A DNA stretch of 64,000 nucleotides, from assembly GCA_010909165.1 (NCBI GenBank), contig MU008178.1, positions 260,369-324,368 on the forward strand. Direction: 5' to 3'. A program made the translations under genes and the position numbers. The DNA is from Anthoceros angustus (taxonomy: Eukaryota; Streptophyta; Anthocerotopsida; Anthocerotales; Anthocerotaceae). This document shows positions 48,521 through 62,478 of the stretch, in pieces; position 1 is the stretch's first letter; each line of letters opens with the position of its first letter. The notes beneath the pieces were generated by a model. It was given only the letters and a program-made list of their open reading frames with translations, had not been told where the DNA came from and made no database searches.

Positions 48521-48913
48521 TCAAGGTCCCATGCTCGCAAGAGATGTGTCTGTCGCTTGGCCACCCTTTGTGCCCTTCACTAGATAGAAGGTTGACCTAA
48601 AGCAATTCTAGTCAAATTGTTTAGTCACAACGTTACCGAAGAGGAGTGGACCAGCGAGCGATCGCAAAGGGTATCACTCACTCACCTTCACTATCTCGTG
48701 TCGAGAATGAGGAAGGTTGTAGGCAACCAACACACGAAATGGAAAGCGCGAAACAACTTATCATACAACTAGGTAGAGCCCGTATAATGTGATGACAAAT
48801 GGGCACAATCACCTTAAAAGGGTCTCCTCTCAATGCATTTAAAGGGAATTTTTCATACCACGACCTTGCAACATAGCACATGCTGCGTTAGATTGTTGCA
48901 AACTACCTAGTTG
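48521..48913 (-). pseudogene. WD40-gene fragment (exons 9-7), truncated
   Basis: Inverted WD40 piece that shares CATTTAAAGGG and CAAACTACCTAGTTG with W0 at 24.06-24.23 kb. It ends at ACCTAGTTG (48905-48913), which also occurs in the 3' flank where the sequence continues. Confidence 0.82.
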
Positions 48914-49210
48914 GTCCAAGTCACTCCCACGCAATTTATGGAAACGGTGTTAAGGATAGTTTTGAATGTCTAACAACAACCCATCACAAACCTCCCCACC
49001 CGAACCCTTGCAGCAGATTTCAAGAGACTCGGGGAAAATGAGTGTGATGCACCGAGTTATGTCAGCGATGCAGGGGCAGCCGTAATCAATCACGTTCTTG
49101 AATGTCAAGGCCGGACAAATGAGGGGACCAAAGAACTAAGGATGGACTATTTCACAAAGTTCAAAAAGCGTTGAAGTAAATATGGCGAAATAAACTTGGC
49201 TCCAAATGAA

Positions 49211-49853
49211 TCAAGGTCCCATGCTCGCAAGAGATGTGTATCTGATTACGCTTGGCCACCCTTTGTGCCCTTCACTAGATAGAAGGTTGACCTAAAGCAA
49301 TTCTAGTCAAATTGTTTAGTCACAACGTTAAGCCGATAGGAGTGGACCAGCGATGAGATCGTAGTATCGTGCCTCACCTTCACTATCTCGTGTCGAGAAT
49401 GAGGAAGGTTGTAGGCAACCAACACACGAAATGGAAAGCACAAAAACGACTTATCATACAACTAGAGCCCGTATAATGTGATGACAAATGGGCACAATCA
49501 CCTTAAAAGGGTCTCCTCTCAATGACCGCACGTAAAGGGAATTTTTCATACCACGACCTTGCAACATAGCACATGCGTTAGATTGTTGCAAACTACATAT
49601 GCTTTGTTGACTGGTAAATCCACCATCAAAGTAACATACCTCCAACGCCACATCCCAAAGACGCCTCCCTGTGTGTGCACAAATCGTCGACATTCTCCTC
49701 ACAACTTCATGTGATTATGTAATGCCTTCCATTCATATATAGTAGGCGTGTGTAATTACTGACTGGGAGCCATGTCAAACATCATATGCAATATGCCATC
49801 CACAACAGATGTTGCCGTCGTGCAACCAATCAAATTCGATGATACGTTTAGAT
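49211..49853 (-). pseudogene. WD40-gene fragment W5 (exons 9-6)
   Basis: Inverted WD40 3' end preceding N6. It follows a second copy of the 3' flank (48905-49210). The intron 7 mark is shortened (CAACTAGAGCCC for CAACTAGGTAGAGCCC). Confidence 0.82.
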
Positions 49854-50926
49854 TTCTTCGCACATCTTCTCTCCAACCACCTCATCCGCAAGGACCTCAA
49901 ATTAAGATACCTTCGTCTCACTTGGTCCCCATTTCAAAAGGAGGAGTTTTGTGTCAATCCTCCTTTTGGTTTCTCACCAGCCCGCTATCAACTTAGTTCT
50001 CTTCTTTCCTTCAAACTCGTAAACTCAATTTAGTTAATTGTTAGCTCGCATCACCTCGGGATTGAGGCGGGTGCGGCATGAAAGGCGTTCTTAGGCAGCC
50101 GATTCGGTGTCTGGCGGCTAGGGCTCTCTCTTACCAAGATGGGCATTAATCGTGGATATTAGCTAGATAGTTCTATAATGAGGGAGAAAGATTTAGGCAA
50201 ATGTTTCGATGTGAGACGATTCCTATCACGGAGTCTTTTAGATAGACTTGACCACGGCTATAATCTATCGAGTTGGATAATCGAAATGAGCAACTTTTTG
50301 TGTCTAGTTTGTCGTTTTGCAAATAGGTTACAACTTTTCACATCCCATGAAAGATGGCTTGATTACGATCGTGGTGCAAGTATGCGGTCACGGACATGGT
50401 CATAGATACCACCAAACCTAATTGAAGAGATCACAAGATCTCAACGCAAATGGAGATCAATGTCATGAGTTTTCACCTTCGTCGTGACTTTGCCTCCGGT
50501 TCAGTGGATCATGCTACCGCTAATTGTATTTTTGATCCAACTTTGGAACTCCCACAATAGAGAACCTTGGGAAAGATGATTAATCAGAACAAAGGTGCGG
50601 AACAATTTGGGGTACATCAATATAGTTAGTTGTGATGGACTTGGATCATGTGATTGATAACCCTCATCCAATGATTTTTTTGTGTTTTAATATTATTTTA
50701 ACATTATCGCTCCCAATTCCAAACCCACGGCCAAAGAAAAAGAAGATGGTCTTTTATGCAGAAACATATTGTACTCAATATTTAATTAAATATTAAATAT
50801 ATTTATTATCGAGAGTTTGGAATGGAGAAGGCTATATATATAGACTTAGGTCTTAAGTCCTCATCCTTTTCCGATCTTTGAGGATAAGGTATATGATTAT
50901 TTGTGATAGAAAATAGAATTGTCACC

Positions 50927-52848
50927 ATGTTTGTTTGGTTACTTGTATGCTTGTTTAATGTGTCCATATTGTATCACAATGGAGTTGTGATGGCAAACAT
51001 ATTGAGTCTACCCCTTGGATGATGCCAACTTCCTCTTAACCAATTTTCAAAGGCCATTCCTCGAATCGCATAATGTATTCCACTTGTTCTACTTTTATAT
51101 TTGTTTGATCCAATAGTCTGCTCATCAATGTGCATGTGATTATACAAACGATATTTCTTTTGTTTTCAATGGAGTGATTATGCATGTGGAATGACGATAA
51201 TTCTTTGGTGAGTGTCCTGCGACTTTCGGATGGTACAATCGTAGATTGCGTGAAGATAGAAGATCAATTAACGTTACAACATCCACTTTTGAAGGACATG
51301 TTATACAAGTATGTATTTATATTCAAGTTACAAGTCATTCTTGTAATCAACAATATCTAGAACATTCAAGTATGGATATTAATATAGTTTTGTTTTGCGA
51401 AACCACCGGTTTCACTAAGACATAATTATGTGGAGTCCACGAATGTCAAAGCGTGCAATCCAAATTTATGAACAAGAAGTGGGTTCATGTCCAAAAGGTA
51501 CCATTCCAATTCAAAGGTTCACTTACGAGCAAATGAATAGAAGTATAGAAGTGAAGAGGAGAGTCGACATAAGTCGCGAGGTGAAGAGGAGAGTCGACAA
51601 TGGACGGAGGTCTCTCCTCATGTTGAAGATGATGGCTTTTTATTTGAGGTATACTATTCATGGTCCACATTCCATTTTGTTTACACTTAAGGGTATTTGC
51701 ACCGATACTAATGAGGATAAATTTGCGGTGATACTAAATATGAATTGACTCGTATGTTTATGTGAGATACAGCCGTATACTCTGGCAACAACAAGACTAC
51801 TTTTATGGGTAGTGCGGTGATTAGCATTTGGGATCCAGTTGTGAGAGAGGTCCAAATGATTTCTCAAGCTCATATATTCGTCTTGAAAGCCGTGGAGACT
51901 ATAAATATAATGGTGTTGATATTGGATGGCATGTAAGTCAAAAGGGTATAGTATTTGTTTGTTTTTATAAGCGCAAATGATACATGTACTTATTTTTCTC
52001 GCTTGTTGCAATTGCAGAAATTTCCATTTTGTATTCAAATGACCCTCTACCTCGTTTGTACATTGGATATAAGGTTAGTTCATACACTCATGTGCGTTCC
52101 TATATTTAATTATATTATTTTGAAAATCAGTTGGGTTCCAAACAACAATCCTTTCATCTTATGTGAGTCCATGTACAACGGTGTTTTAACTTGTTTTGCG
52201 CTGGGTTTGTGCAAACTAATCCGGCATTTGTGTTCGTGGTGCTTTCCTCACCGATTATGAGGGACAACTATAAATGCTCGGATAAGCAAAGTAAGTATAA
52301 CAATCTTTTATCAACAATTAGACAACAAAATGGACTTATTGACTCTCCATACTCATTCTTAGTTTGGACAATGTGATCCGTGATTCAAACACGGCTGATT
52401 TATGGTTGTTTATTAATGGACAAGCGTTGGTTATTAGCCGACATCAATATTTGATGGCTTTCTTTCTCTTGAACTATTTAATCACACGGAATGGGAGGCA
52501 ACCTTGGTATGACAAGTAAATATTCGCAAGTCATGTTGGGAAATGGGAGACTAGGATGATGCTCATGGTCCAAAGACAGTTGGTGGAGTGTACCGCCTAT
52601 CAAAGCTTGATGTATTTGATGAAGGATGACAAGAATAACATGCTGATTCCAAATTTCCTTGATAGAATAGTAATCCATTCAACTTATGAAGACAATTGGA
52701 ATGGAAAATCATTCTATGTTCATCAGAACAATATTCTTCACAGTATCGGTTTTTTTGGTGGGCGAGTGGTTCGAGATACCTTAGTCTCAAATCTTCCTCT
52801 TATGAAGCTAGTGAAGATACGGATGCATTTATGGAAGAAGTGCTATGA
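50927..52848 (+). pseudogene. Neprosin-domain gene copy N6
   Basis: Same architecture. It has GACTATAAATATAATGG in place of GACTATGGCGAATATAATGG (loss of Gly-Glu), TATATATAGAC at the TATA box (two bases shorter), and TTATTAGCCGAC, giving a stop in the GYWP motif. These are substitution-like changes that look more like true decay than the indels elsewhere. Confidence 0.75.
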
Positions 52849-53422
52849 GAGAGAAACCCTTGAACCTTTGTCTATCTTTTATATTGTAGCAATGTCTTTT
52901 AAAATTTTTCGTTAACGCAGAACCGATATAGGATCGAGATTGTGATTCTAACGTCGTAACAATCCTTGTCCACATGTCATCCAGCAAATTTCTGATTTTG
53001 AAGAAACTCCTCTATACCCCACCGGCTTAGCCCATGAGGCCCAATGCGGCGTTGGAGCCAAGTGGTAAGACAAACAATCCACACAACGCGTACCTCGCAT
53101 TAAATCGAGCGGACTTCAACACCTAGTTGGTCCAAGTCACTCCCACGCAATTTATGGGAAAGCGGTGTTAAGGATAGTTTTGAATGTCTAACAACAACCC
53201 ATCACAAACCTCCCACCACGAACCCTTGCAGCAGATTTCAAGAGACTCCGGGGAAAATGAGTGTGATGCACCGAGTTATGTCAGCGATGCGGGGCAACGG
53301 TAATCAATCACGTTCTTGAATGTCAAGGCGGGGCGAGGACCAAAGAACTAAGGATGGACTATTTCACAAAGTTCAAAAAGCGTTGAAGTAAATATGGCGA
53401 AATAAACTTGGGCTCCAAATGA

Positions 53423-54085
53423 ATCAAGGTCCCATGCTCGCAAGAGATGTGTATCATGATTGCTTGGCCACCCTTTTGTGCCCTTCACTAGATAGAAGGT
53501 TGACCTAAAGCAATTCTAGTCAAATTGTTTAGTCACAAGCGTTCGACGCAGAGAGGAGTGGACCAGCGATGGAGATCGCAAAGGGTATCGTGCCACTCAC
53601 CTTCACTATCTCGTGTCGAGAATGAGGAAGGTTGTAGGCAACCAACACCTGAAATGGAAAGCACGCACAAAACGACTTATCATACAACTAGGTAGAGCCC
53701 GTATAATGTGATGACAAATGGGCACAATCACCTTAAAAGGGTCTCCTCTCAATGACCGCACGTAAAGGGAATTTTTCATACCACGACCTTGCAACATAGC
53801 ACATGCCTGCGTTAGATTGTTGCAAACTACATATGCTTTGTTGACTGGTAAATCCACCATCAAAGTAACATACCTCCAACGCCACATCCCAAAGACGCCT
53901 CCCTGTGCACGAAAATCGTCACGACATTCTCCTCACAACTTCATGTGATTATGTAATGCCTTCCATTCATATAGTAAGGCGTGTGTAATTAATTATACTG
54001 GAGCCATGTCAAACATCATATGCAATATGCCATCCACAAGCAGATGTTGCCGTGCAACCAATCAAATTCGGATGATACGTTTAGA
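53423..54085 (-). pseudogene. WD40-gene fragment W6 (exons 9-6)
   Basis: Inverted WD40 3' end between N6 and N7. Exon 7 and exon 6 segments are open as in W1. CCTGTGCACG replaces the longer GTGTGTGCAC region. Confidence 0.82.
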
Positions 54086-55167
54086 TTTCTTCGCACATCT
54101 TCTCTCCAACCACCTCATCCGCAAGGACCTCAAATTAAGATACCTTCGTCTCACTTGGTCCCCATTTCAAAAGGAGGAGTTTTGTGTCAATCCTCCTTTT
54201 GGTTTCTCGACTTGTGCCCGCTATCAACTTAGTTCTCTTCTTTCCTTCAAACTCCGTAAACTCAATTTAGTTAATTGTTAGCTCGCATCACCTCGGGATT
54301 GAGAGGATGCGGCATGAAAGGCGTTCTTAGGCAGCCTGATTCGGTGTCTGGCGGCTAGGGCTCTGTCTCTTACCAAGATGGGCTGTTAATCGGCGGATAT
54401 TAGCTAGATAGTTCTATAATGAGGAGAAAGATTTAGGCAAATGTTTCGATGTGACGATTCCTATCACGAGTCTTTTAGATAGACTTGACCATCCGGCTAT
54501 AATCTATCGTTGGATAATCGAAATGAGCAACTTTTTGTGTCTAGTTTGTCGTTTTGCAAATAGGTTACAACTTTTCACATCCCGAAAGATGGCTTGATTA
54601 CGATCGTGGTGCAAGTATGCAGCGAGACATGGTCATAGATACCACCAAACCTAATTGAAGAGATCACAAGATCTCAACGCAAATGGAGATCAATGTCATG
54701 AGTTTTCACCTTTAAATGATCGGCTTTGCCTCCAGTTTGAGTGGATCATGCTACCGCTAATTGTATTTTTGATCCAACTTTGGAACTCCACAATAGAGAA
54801 CCTTGGGAAAGATGATTAATCATAACAAAGGTGCGGAACAATTTGGGGTACATCAATATAGTTAGTTGTGATGGACTTGGATCATGTGATTGATAACCCT
54901 CATCCAATGATTTTTTTGTGTTTTTAATATTATTTTAACATTATCGCTCCCAATTCCAAACCCAATTCGCCAAAGAAAAAGAAGATGGTCTTTTATGCCT
55001 GAAACATATTGTACTCAATATTTAATTAAATATTAAATATATTTATTATCGAGAGTTTGGAATGGAGAAGGCTATATATATGTAGACTTGCGGTCTTAAG
55101 TCCTCATCCTTTTCCAGTCTGGGGATAAGGTATATGATTATTTGTGATAGAAAATAGAATTGTCACC

Positions 55168-57091
55168 ATGTTTGTTTGGTTACTTGTATGCTTGTTTAAT
55201 GTGTCCATATTGTATCACAATGGAGTTGTGATGGCAAACATATTGAGTCTACCCCTTGGATGATGCCAACTTCCTCTTAACCAATTTTCAAAGGCCATTC
55301 CTCGAATCGCATAATGTATTCCACTTGTTCTACTTTTATATTTGTTTGATCCAATAGTCATTCATCAATGTGCATGTGATTATACAAAGCGATATTTCTT
55401 TTGTTTTCAATGGAGTGATTATGCATGTGGACGAACGATAATTCTTTGGTGAGTGTCCTGCACTTTCGGATGGTACAATCGTAGATTGCGTGAAGATAGA
55501 AGATCAATTAACGTTACAACATCCACTTTTTGAAGGACATGTTATACAAGTATGTATTTATATTCAAGTTACAAGTCATTCTTGTAATCAACAATATCTA
55601 GAACATTCAAGTATGGATATTAATATAGTTTTGTTTTGCGAAACCACCGGTTTCACTAAGACATAATTATGTGGAGTCCACGAATGTCAAACGTGCAATC
55701 CAAATTTATGAACAAGAAGTGGGTTCATGTCCAAAAGGTACCATTCCAATTCAAAGGTTCACTTACGAGCAAATGAATAGAAGTATAGAAGTGAAGAGGA
55801 GAGTCGACATAAGTCGCGAGGTGAAGAGGAGAGTCGACAATGGACGGAGGTCTCTCCTCATGTTGAAGATGATGGCTTTTATTTTGAGGTATACTATTCA
55901 TGGTCCACATTCCATTTTGTTTACACTTAAGGGTATTTGCACGATACTAATGAGGATAAATTTGCACGGTGATACTAAATATGAATTGACTCGTATGTTT
56001 ATGTGAGATACAGCCGTATACTCGTACAACAACAAGACTACTTTTATGGAGTGTGCGGTGATTAGCATTTGGGATCCAGTTGAGAGAGGTCCAAATGATT
56101 TCTCAAGCTCATATATTCGTCTTGAAAGCCGAGGAGACTATGGCGAATATAATGGTGTTGATATTGGATGGCATGTAAGTCAAAAGGGTATAGTATTTGT
56201 TTGTTTTTATAAGCGCAAATGATACATGTACTTATTTTTCTCGCTTGTTGCAATTGCAGAAATTTCCATTTTGTATTCAAATGACCCTCTACCTCGTTTG
56301 TACATTGGATATAAGGTTAGTTCATACACTCATGCGTTCCTATATTTAATTATATTATTTTGAAAATCAGTTGGGTTCCAAACAACAATCCTTTCATCTT
56401 ATGTGCGTCCATGTACAACGGTGTTTTAACTTGTTTTCTGGGTTTGTGCAAACTAATCCGGCATTTGTGTTCGGTGGTGCTTTCCTCACGATTATGAGGG
56501 ACAACTATAAATGCTCGATAAGCAAAGTAAGTATAACAATCTTTTATCAACAATTAGACAACAAAATGGACTTATTGACTCTCCATACTCATTCTTAGTT
56601 TGGACAATGTGATCCAGGATTCAAACACGGCTGATTTATGGTTGTTTATTAATGGACAAGATTTGGTTGTTGGCCGACATCAATATTTGATGGCTTTCTT
56701 TCTCTTGAACTATTTAATCACCGGAATGGGAGGCAACCTTGGTATGACAAGTAAATATTCGCAAGTCATGTTGGGAAATGGGAGACTAGGATGACGGATG
56801 CTCATGGTCCAACAGTTGGTGACGAGTGTAAGCCTATCAAAAGCGGCTTGATGTATTTGATGAAGGATGACAAGAATAACATCGATTCCAAATTTCCTTG
56901 ATAGAATAGTAATCCATTCAACTTATGAAGACAATTGGAATGGAAAATCATTCTATGTTCCATTGCTAAACAATATTCTTCACAGTATCGGTTTTTTTTG
57001 GTGGGCGAGTGGTTCGAGATACCTTAGTCTCAAATCTTCCTCTTATGAAGCTAGTGAAGATACGGATGCATTTATGGAAGAAGTGCTATGA
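55168..57091 (+). pseudogene. Neprosin-domain gene copy N7
   Basis: Same architecture. GACAAGATTTGGTTGTTGGCC replaces GACAAGCGGTTGGTTATTGGCC in the GYWP region, and GAGTGTAAGCC introduces a change in the C-terminal exon. Followed directly by a duplicated 3' half. Confidence 0.75.
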
Positions 57092-57159
57092 GAGAGAAAC
57101 CCTTGAACCTTTGTCTATCTTTTATATTGTAGCAATGTCTTTTAAAATTTTTCGTTAAC

Positions 57160-58284
57160 GCACCGATACTAATGAGGATAAACGGTGATACTAAATATGA
57201 ATTGACTCGTATGTTTATGTGAGATACTGGTACTGACAACAACAAGACTACTTTTATGGAGTGTGCGGTGATTAGCATTTGGGATCCAGTTGTGAGAGGT
57301 CCAAATGATTTCTCAAGCTCATATATTCGTCTTGAAAGCCAGACTATGGCGAATATAATGGTGTTGATATTGGATGGCATGTAAGTCAAAAGGGTATAGT
57401 ATTTGTTTGTTTTTATAAGCGCAAATGATACATGTACTTATTTTTGTTGCAATTGCAGAAATTTCCATTTTGTATTCAAATGACCCTCTACCTCGTTTGT
57501 ACATTGGATATAAGGTTAGTTCATACACTCATATGCGTTCCTATATTTAATTATATTATTTTGAAAATCAGTTGGGTTCCAAACAACAATCCTTTCATCT
57601 TATGTGCATCCATGTACACGGGTGTTTTAACTTGTTTTGCGCTGGGTTTGTGCAAACTAATCCGCATTTGTGTTCGTGGTGCTTTCCTCGATTATGAGGG
57701 ACAACTATAAATGCTCGGATAAGCAAAGTAAGTATAACAATCTTTTATCAACAATTAGACAACAAAATGGACTTATTGACTCTCCATACTCATTCTTAGT
57801 TTGGACAATGTGATCCGTGATTCAAACACGGCTGATTTATGGTTGTTTATTAATGGACAAATGATTGGTTATTGGCCGACATCAATATTTGATGGCTTTC
57901 TTTCTCTTGAACTATTTAATCACCGGAATGGGAGGCAACCTTGGTATGACAAGTAAATATTCAAGTCATGTTGGGAAATGGGAGACTAGGGACAGATGCT
58001 CATGGTCCGACAGGTTGGTGGAGTGTCTACCTATCAAAACGGCTTGATGTATTTGATGAAGGATGACAAGAATAACATCGATTCCAAATTTCCTTGATAG
58101 AATAGTAATCCATTCAACTTATGAAGACAATTGGAATGGAAAATCATTCTATGTTCCAACATAAACAATATTCTTCACAGTATCGGTTTTTTTTTGGTGG
58201 GCGAGTGGTTCGACACTTAGTCTCAAATCTTCCTCTTATGAAGCTAGTGAAGATACGGATGCATTTATGGAAGAAGTGCTATGA
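57160..58284 (+). pseudogene. Partial neprosin copy N7b (duplicated 3' half)
   Basis: Begins at GCACCGATACTAATGAGG, upstream of the VISIWDP exon, and runs to a second stop codon, repeating 55.94-57.09 kb. The junction shares GCACCGATA (57160-57168) with the 3' flank. GCAAATGATTGG replaces GCAAGCGGTTGG. Confidence 0.82.
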
Positions 58285-58851
58285 GAGAGAAACCCTTGAA
58301 CCTTTGTCTATCTTTTATATTGTAGCAATGTCTTTTAAAATTTTTAGTTAACGCACCGATATAGGATCGGGATTGTGATTCTAACGTCGTAACAATCCTT
58401 GTCCACATGTCATCCAGCAAATTTCTGATTTTGAAGAAACTCCTCTATACCCCACCGGCTTAGCCCACGCAAGGCCCAATGCGTGCGTTGGAGCCACAGT
58501 GGTAAGACAAACAATCCACACATACCTCCGCATTAAATCCGAACGGACTTCAACACCTAGTTGGTCCAAGTCACTCCCACGCAATTTATGGGAAGCGGTG
58601 TTAAGGATAGTTTTGAATGTCTAACAACAACCCATCACAAACCTCCCACCCAGAACCCTTGCAGATTTCAAGAGACTCGGGGAAAATGAGTGTGATGCAC
58701 CGAGTTATGTCAACGCGATCAGGGCTTGGCCAGAATCAATCACGTTCTTGAATGTCAAGTAGGACCGGGGACCAAAGAACTAAGGATGGACTATTTCACA
58801 AAGTTCAAAAGCGTTGAAGTAAATATGGCGAAATAAACTTGCTCCAAATGA

Positions 58852-59503
58852 ATCAAGGTCCCATGCTACTTAAGAGATGTGTCTGATTCCTTGGCCACCC
58901 CTTTGTGCCCTTCACTAGATAGAAGGTTGACCTAAAGCAATTCTAGTCAAATTGTTTAGTCACAGCGTTACTGATGAGTGGACCAGCGATGGCGATCGCA
59001 AAGGTCGGGCCACTCACCTTCACTATCTCGGTCGAGAATGAGGAAGGTTGTAGGCAACCAACACACGAAATGGAAAGCTGCACAAAAGCGACTTATCATA
59101 CAACTAGGTAGAGCCCGTATAATGTGATGACAAATGGGCACAATCACCTTAAAAGGGTCTCCTCTCAATGACCGCACGTAAAGGGAATTTTTCATACCAC
59201 GACCTTGCAACATAGCACATGCTGCGTTAGATTGTTGCAAACTACATATGCTTTGTTGACTGGTAAATCCACCATCAAAGTAACATACCTCCAACGCCAC
59301 ATCCCAAAGACGCCTCCTGTGTGCACAAATAAATACGACATTCTCCTCACAACTTCATGTGATTATGTAATGCCTTCCATTCATATAGTAAGGCGTGTGT
59401 AATTAAAACGTACGGGAGCCATGTCAAACATCATATGCAATATGCCATCCACAACAGATGTTGCCGTCGTGCAACCAATCAAATTCGGATGATACGTTTA
59501 GAT
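58852..59503 (-). pseudogene. WD40-gene fragment W7 (exons 9-6)
   Basis: Inverted WD40 3' end between N7b and N8. Contains CCATGCTACTTAAGAGATG where other units have CCATGCTCGCAAGAGATG. Confidence 0.82.
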
Positions 59504-60567
59504 TTCTTCGCACATCTTCTCTCCAACCACCTCATCCAAGGACCTCAAATTAAGATACCTTCGTCTCACTTGGTCCCCATTTCAAAAGGAGGAGTTTTGT
59601 GTCAATCCTCCTTTTGGTTTCTCGACAGCCGCTATCAACTTAGTTTCTTCTTTCCTTCAAACTCAGTAAACTCAATTTAGTTAATTGTTAGCTCGCATCA
59701 CCTCGGGATTGAGGCGGGTGCGGCATGAAAGGCGTTCTTAGGCAGCCGATTCGGTGTCTGGCGGCTAGGGCTCTCTTACCAAGATGGTCGTTAATCGGCG
59801 GATATTAGCTAGATAGTTCTATAATGAGGGAGAAAGATTTAGGCAAATGTTTCGATGTGAGACGATTCCTATCACGGTCTTTTAGATAGACTTGACCATC
59901 CGGCTATAATCTATCGTTGGATAATCGAAATGAGCAACTTTTGTGTCTAGTTTGTCGTTTTGCAAATAGGTTACAACTTTTCACATCATGAAAGATGGCT
60001 TGATTACGATCGTGGTGCAAGTATGCGTGCGAGACATGGTCATAGATACCACCAAACCTAATTGAAGAGATCACAAGATCTCAACGCAAATGGAGATCAA
60101 TGTCATGAGTTTTCACCTTGCCGATTTGCCTCCAGTTTGAGTGGATCATGCTACCGCTAATTGTATTTTTGATCCAACTTTGGAACTCCCACAATAGAGA
60201 ACCTTGGGAAGATGATTAATCAGAACAAAGGTGCGGAACAATTTGGGGTACATCAATATAGTTAGTTGTGATGGACTTGGATCATGTGATTGATAACCCT
60301 CATCCAATGATTTTTTTGTGTTTTAATATTATTTTAACATTATCGCTCCCAATTCCAAACCCAATTACGCCAAAGAAAAAAGAAGATGGTCTTTTATGCC
60401 AAACATATTGTACTCAATATTTAATTAAATATTAATATATTTATTATCGAGAGTTTGGAATGGAGAAGGCTATATATATGTAGACTTGCAGTCTTAAGTC
60501 CTCATCCTTTTCCAGTCTTTGGGGATAAGGTATATGATTATTTGTGATAGAAAATAGAATTGTCACC

Positions 60568-62478
60568 ATGTTTGTTTGGTTACTTGTATGCTTGTTTAAT
60601 GTGTCCATATTGTATCACAATGGAGTTGTGATGGCAAACATATTGGAGTCTACCCCTTGGATGATGCCAACTTCCTCTTAACCAATTTTCAAAGGCCATT
60701 CCTCGAATCGCATAATGTATTCCACTTGTTCTACTTTATATTTGTTTGATCCAATAGTCTGCTCATCAATGTGCATGTGATTATACAAACGATATTTCTT
60801 TTGTTTTCAATGGAGTGATTATGCATGTGGACGAACGATAATTCTTTGGTGAGTGTCCTGCGACTTCGGATGGTACAATCGTAGATTGCGTGAAGATAGA
60901 AGATCAATTAACGTTACAACATCCACTTTTGAAGGACATGTTATACAAGTATGTATTTATATTCAAGTTACAAGTCATTCTTGTAATCAACAATATCTAG
61001 AACATTCAAGTATGGATATTAATATAGTTTTGTTTTGCGAAACCACCGGTTTCACTAAGACATAATTATGTGGAGTCCACGAATGTCAAACGTGCAATCC
61101 AAATTTATGAACAAGAAGTGGGTTCATGTCCAAAAGGTACCATTCCAATTCAAAGGTTCACTTACGAGCAAATGAATAGAAGTATAGAAGTGAAGAGGAG
61201 AGTCGACATAAGTCGTGAAGAGGAGAGTCGACAATGGACGGAGGTCTCTCCTCATGTTGAAGATGATGGCTTTTTATTTTGAGGTATACTATTCATGGTC
61301 CACATTCCATTTTGTTTACACTTAAGGGTATTTGCACGATACTAATGAGGATAAATTTGCAGTGATACTAAATATGAATTGACTCGTATGTTTATGTGAG
61401 ATACAGAGTATACTCAACAACAAGACTACTTTTATGGAGTAGTGCGGTGATTAGCATTTGGGATCCAGTTGTGAGAGAGGTCCAAATGATTTCTCAAGCT
61501 CATATATTCGTCTTGAAAGCCGGAGACTATGGCGAATATAATGGTGTTGATATTGGATGGCATGTAAGTCAAAAGGGTATAGTATTTGTTTGTTTTTATA
61601 AGCGCAAATGATACATGTACTTATTTTTCTCGCTTGTTGCAATTGCAGAAATTTCCATTTTGTATTCAAATGACCCTCTACCTCGTTTGTACATTGGATA
61701 TAAGGTTAGTTCATACACTCATGTGCGTTCCTATATTTAATTATATTATTTTGAAAATCAGTTGGGTTCCAAACAACAATCCTTTCATCTTATGGGTCCA
61801 TGTACAATTGTTTTAACTTGTTTTGCGCTGGGTTTGTGCAAACTAATCCGGCATTTGTGTTCGGTGGTGCTTTCCTCACGATTATGAGGGACAACTATAA
61901 ATGCTCGGATAAGCAAAGTAAGTATAACAATCTTTTATCAACAATTAGACAACAAAATGGACTTATTGACTCTCCATACTCATTCTTAGTTTGGACAATG
62001 TGATCCGATTCAAACACGGCTGATTTATGGTTGTTTATTAATGGACAAGCGGTTGGTTATTGGCCGACATCAATATTTGATGGCTTTCTTTCTCTTGAAC
62101 TATTTAATCACGGAATGGGAGGCAACCTTGGTATGACAAGTAAATATTCGCAAGTCATGTTGGGAAATGGGAGACTAGGGATGATGCTCATGGTCCAAGA
62201 GGTTGGTGTGAGTGTCTGGCCTATCAAAAACGCTTGATGTATTTGATGAAGGATGACAAGAATAACATCGATTCCAAATTTCCTTGATAGAATAGTAATC
62301 CATTCAACTTATGAAGACAATTGGAATGGAAAATCATTCTATGTTCCGATCATAAACAATATTCTTCCCGTATCTGGTTTTTTTTGGTGGGCGAGTGGTT
62401 CGAGGATACCTTAGTCTCAAATCTTCCTCTTATGAAGCTAGTGAAGATACGGATGCATTTATGGAAGAAGTGCTATGA
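60568..62478 (+). pseudogene. Neprosin-domain gene copy N8
   Basis: Same architecture. A 9-bp deletion removes one half of the duplicated GTGAAGAGGAGAGTCGACA motif junction (AGTCGTGAAGAGG at about 61211), shifting the frame to REEESRQWTEVSPHVEDDG. The extra G after the signal peptide (ATTGGAGTC) is shared with N3. The TATA-proximal AT palindrome is shortened (AATTAAATATTAATATAT). Confidence 0.75.
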
